NCBI GenBank assembly: GCA_003818505.1
Contig: RPRI01000027.1
Location: 1-55,667 of the forward strand
Direction of reading: 5' to 3'
Length of the DNA stretch: 55,667 nucleotides
DNA from: Desulfobacteraceae bacterium
GTDB taxonomy: Bacteria; Desulfobacterota; Desulfobacteria; Desulfobacterales; RPRI01
Shown: piece by piece, positions 53,140-55,667 of the stretch
Layout: every line of letters starts with the position of its first letter
Numbering within the stretch: the first letter of the stretch is position 1
Program-made: the position numbers and the translations under genes
The notes under the pieces: model-generated
Told to the model about the DNA's origin: nothing
Database searches by the model: none
Seen by the model: the letters and a program-made list of their open reading frames with translations, nothing else

Positions 53140-54438
53140 ATGAACAAGAGAATTCTGATTGTAACTTTCTTAGCTGTGTTTTCAATTACGTTCATTATTC
53201 CGGCTTTTGCGACAAACGCGCAGGCGGCAGATAAACTTGGATGGATCGGTCCTGTTTATAAGGAGTTATCCGACAGCCTGATGAAAGGTTTCAAGGAATA
53301 CTATAAAAAAACCTATGGCAAAGATGTGGAGATCACATTTATTCATCCGGGCGGTTGGCCTGTATGCGTTGACAAATTGAGGGCATGGGGAGATAAACCT
53401 GATGCTGACATCTTTTTGGGCGCAGGCGCTCCGGCGCACGAGGTTCTTAAAAAAGAAGGACGAGTCATTCCTTACAAGCCGAAGGATTGGAATATGGTGC
53501 CTGCCGAGTGGAACGGCATGAAGGTTAAGGATGACACCGGCGCCTGGACATGTTTTTCTCCATGGATCGTCACCAATCTTTACAATGAGAAAGTCCTGAA
53601 AGCCCTGAAACTCCCACCCCCGAAGACGTGGAGAGAACTTCTTAACCCGATTTACAGAGGCAACATCGTTATGACGCTGCCGTATGCCTCCGGTACAGTG
53701 CATGAGGTCGTGGAGATCCTCTTGCAGGGTTTCGGTGAGAAAGAGGGTTGGGCGATAACCAGATTGCTTGCGGCGCAATTGGCCCGTTTTTCAACAGGCA
53801 GCACGGATACGACCCATCTTACAAGCCGGGGAGAAGCGCCCATAGGAATCGCTCAGCCGCAGATGAATGCAATGGTTGCCCGCAAAGACGGTTATCCGGT
53901 GCGTGACCTGCTCCCGGATAAAACAATCCTTGTTCCCGAAGCTGTTGCGCTGCTCAAAAACTCGCCGAACGAAGCCGTCGGGAAGATCTTCCTGGACTGG
54001 CTGTTCAGCATGGAAGGGCAAAAATATGTTCTGGAAGGCGGTTATTTCGTTGCAAGGAAGGATATTAATTTCACGCAGTGGGAAAAAGAAGGGGTTGTCA
54101 TGGCCAAGCACGCCAAGGCCGCTCTCGGAGTCGATAACTTCTGGGATCTTAAGGTCGGGTTCATAAATTACGACCTTGATCTTGCGGCAAAGAGATGGGA
54201 TGAAGTCAACCGCTACTATGAGAACGAGATTTACAGAAAATGGGGCGAATTGAAAAGCAGCCTGTTCCTGATTGAAGAAGTTGAGGGAGAAATTGCCGCC
54301 GCGAAAACGGCCAAGATGAAAGTAAAGAAGGCCGAGGATAAAATCAAGGAAGCCCGGAAACTATTCGAATATGACGGGAAGTACGCTGAAGCACGACTGG
54401 CTGCGACAAAAGCACGCACCCTGATTGGTGCAAAATAG
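53140..54438 (+). CDS. ABC transporter substrate-binding protein (iron/AfuA-FbpA type)
   Basis: 432 aa. Signal peptide 1-30 (hydrophobic IVTFLAVFSITFIIPAFA, AQAA cleavage). The binding fold has EITFIHPGGWPVCVDKL, PDADIFLGAGAPAHEVLKKEG, PWIVTNLYNEKVLKALKLP, GNIVMTLPYASGTVHE and SGTTDT-like ligand loops (STGSTDTTHL). The C-terminal ~70 residues, after about 365, are helical and charged (a likely coiled coil). AAGGAGG lies 7 bases before the ATG. The paired permease follows. Ligand could be ferric iron or a small anion/carbohydrate; not determined. Confidence 0.88.
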   Translation: MNKRILIVTFLAVFSITFIIPAFATNAQAADKLGWIGPVYKELSDSLMKGFKEYYKKTYGKDVEITFIHPGGWPVCVDKLRAWGDKPDADIFLGAGAPAHEVLKKEGRVIPYKPKDWNMVPAEWNGMKVKDDTGAWTCFSPWIVTNLYNEKVLKALKLPPPKTWRELLNPIYRGNIVMTLPYASGTVHEVVEILLQGFGEKEGWAITRLLAAQLARFSTGSTDTTHLTSRGEAPIGIAQPQMNAMVARKDGYPVRDLLPDKTILVPEAVALLKNSPNEAVGKIFLDWLFSMEGQKYVLEGGYFVARKDINFTQWEKEGVVMAKHAKAALGVDNFWDLKVGFINYDLDLAAKRWDEVNRYYENEIYRKWGELKSSLFLIEEVEGEIAAAKTAKMKVKKAEDKIKEARKLFEYDGKYAEARLAATKARTLIGAK

Positions 54439-54461
54439 TTTCCATACACAAGTGTTTCTTT

Positions 54462-54485
54462 ACGGGCGGGCAGTAGCCCGCCCGT
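54462..54485 (+). terminator. Intercistronic hairpin between binding protein and permease
   Basis: ACGGGCGGGC pairs perfectly with GCCCGCCCGT over an AGTA loop, 24 bases after the binding-protein stop. No T tract follows, so it is likely an mRNA-stabilising or attenuating hairpin that keeps the binding protein more abundant than the permease. Confidence 0.75.
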
Positions 54486-54516
54486 ATATTACAGAGTTAT
54501 AAAATAAGGACTTTAC

Positions 54517-55667
54517 ATGTCACGCGGCAATAATTTTCTGTCAGCGCTCCTCTGGTCAGTAATAGCTTTACTTGTGATTTATCCGCTTTCAATTTTGATA
54601 GTAGAAAGCTTAAAAATTTCAGGAACCGGCGGTTCAGGCATCCAAAACTACCTGGAATTTTTCCAGGATACCTATTATCTTAAAACCTTCTGGAATACCA
54701 TTGTGCTCAGCACCATGGTGCTTATTGCAACAACAATTTTCGGAATACCCCTGGCATACATCCTGGCGAGATACAGGCAGCGGGGAAAGACAATTTTCAC
54801 CGCTCTTATCCTTATGCCCATTGTTTTGCCGGCCTATGCCGGAGTATTTGCATTCGTAATCTTTTTCGGAAAATTCGGCACCATGAACCTGCTTCTCATG
54901 GATGCCGGGTTGATCGAGAAACCCTTGAATTTCATTTACGGATTCCACGGGCTGGTATTCATAGAAGCCCTGCATATGCTCCCCTTCATTGTGCTCAGTC
55001 TTTCAGCGGGCTTGACCAGCATAGATCCTTCTTTTGAAGAGGCTGCCGAAGTAGAAGGCGCCAGCGGTTTCCGGAGATTCATAACCGTAACATTGCCTCT
55101 CTGCACCCCGAGTTATCTGGCTGGCGCTGTTATGGTCTTCCTGTGGCCGTTTACTGACTGGCTTACTCCGATGATTCTGGGGCAGGTTGATTTTCTTCCT
55201 TCGGTAGCCTACATAAACATCGCTTATCACTTTACGGATGTGCATCGGAAATATATGGGGATCGTGGCGGTAGTTGTTTCTTCTCTGGTTTGTATAACTC
55301 TCTTCCTGTTTGCAAGATGGTGGGTGGAAAAAAGGAAATATACCGGCCTCTCGAAAGGAACTACTGCTGAAGGAAGGGTGATCGAACCCAGTTCATTCAT
55401 AAAAACCGGCTCTTATCTGTATATGTTCTTTATTGCCGCCCTTGTCCTGCTGATTCCGATCGTCCTGGGCTTGTCCGCTTTTTCCAGGAGATGGGTTTTT
55501 GAACCGTTTCCAACATACTGGACTCTCGACAACTTCAGGGTTATTCTGCTGGAAAGCCCCGGCCTGATAAAAAATTCATTTTTTTTCAGCGGTATAGCCC
55601 TTATTCTGGGGGTCATTTTCGGGTTGCCGGCTGCGTATATAATCGTCCGCACGCGTGTTCCGGGAAA
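54517..55667 (+). CDS. ABC transporter permease, FbpB-type (partial, runs off the window)
   Basis: At least 383 aa. Start MSRGNNFLSALLWSVIALLV, AAGGA six bases before the ATG. Six membrane segments of the first BPD-type domain with the EAA loop EEAAEVEGASGFRRFITVTLPL, a cytoplasmic linker (EKRKYTGLSKGTTAEGR), then the beginning of a second domain (SYLYMFFIAALVLLIPIVLG). Two fused domains in one chain are typical of the Fe3+ FbpB/SfuB-type permeases. The ATPase should lie beyond the window. The last codon is cut by the edge. Confidence 0.9.
   Translation, partial: MSRGNNFLSALLWSVIALLVIYPLSILIVESLKISGTGGSGIQNYLEFFQDTYYLKTFWNTIVLSTMVLIATTIFGIPLAYILARYRQRGKTIFTALILMPIVLPAYAGVFAFVIFFGKFGTMNLLLMDAGLIEKPLNFIYGFHGLVFIEALHMLPFIVLSLSAGLTSIDPSFEEAAEVEGASGFRRFITVTLPLCTPSYLAGAVMVFLWPFTDWLTPMILGQVDFLPSVAYINIAYHFTDVHRKYMGIVAVVVSSLVCITLFLFARWWVEKRKYTGLSKGTTAEGRVIEPSSFIKTGSYLYMFFIAALVLLIPIVLGLSAFSRRWVFEPFPTYWTLDNFRVILLESPGLIKNSFFFSGIALILGVIFGLPAAYIIVRTRVPG

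Overview
The window looks like a chromosomal segment of an anaerobic deltaproteobacterium (Desulfobacterota, probably Desulfobacteraceae-like). This is inferred from gene content: 2-hydroxyacyl-CoA dehydratase subunits with a hydantoinase-like ATPase, a sigma54-type promoter in front of a PEP-CTERM protein, a zinc-finger/DUF3426 protein, a second-type EF-G, TudS, QueF and the ParAB pair. Many GTG and TTG starts and dispersed small inverted-repeat elements are also present. No rRNA, CRISPR array or prophage was seen. There is one tRNA.

Layout. 0.3-5.3 kb: a YbhGFSR-type ABC efflux operon (membrane fusion lipoprotein, two ATPases, two permeases). 5.3-10.1 kb: accessory stretch with an MFS transporter, two genes that look archaeal (DPANN-like) or otherwise foreign, and a Phd/VapC-type toxin-antitoxin pair. 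10.2-17.4 kb (minus strand): EpmA, an HDAC-family deacetylase, a HyuA-type ATPase and two 2-hydroxyacyl-CoA dehydratase-type subunits. 17.6-21.3 kb: a membrane protein, a decayed group IIC-type intron inserted behind the terminator of a PEP-CTERM gene, that gene with its -24/-12 promoter and upstream repeats, and tRNA-Met(CAT). 21.3-31.1 kb: DUF3426 protein, hpt, a CbpA-like DnaJ protein, mnmG, a YhcC-type radical SAM protein, an FmdB-type zinc ribbon and a PAS hybrid histidine kinase. 31.5-37.6 kb: broken nucleotidyltransferase with partner, TudS, DusB, a receiver-adenylate cyclase, a FlgT-like lipoprotein and QueF. 37.8-43.3 kb: a small accessory/defence-like island with an AbrB/PIN pair, a three-gene GHKL-ATPase operon of unknown function, a DUF2283 gene and a decayed PIN pair. 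43.4-50.6 kb: housekeeping genes (GerMN protein, EF-G, M48-TPR protease, ParA, ParB, YacP-like NYN protein). 50.6 kb to the end: class III aminotransferase with a DUF6206-like partner, then an iron-type ABC transporter whose permease runs off the window.

Three families of dispersed non-coding elements recur. Family 1 is about 126 bp with ends resembling GACGGCTTCGTAAAAAG. Six of its copies or ends begin at, or within 2 bases of, the stop codon of a gene, always in the same orientation. Family 2 is about 145 bp and family 3 consists of twin CTTG-loop hairpins. Family 1 also creates false N-terminal extensions, so several starts were moved downstream.

The best candidate for an undescribed system is the translationally coupled GHKL-ATPase operon at 38.8-42.3 kb. 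Other strong leads are the stop-codon-linked repeats, the archaeal-like pair at 7.0-9.35 kb and the HyuA plus dehydratase cluster.
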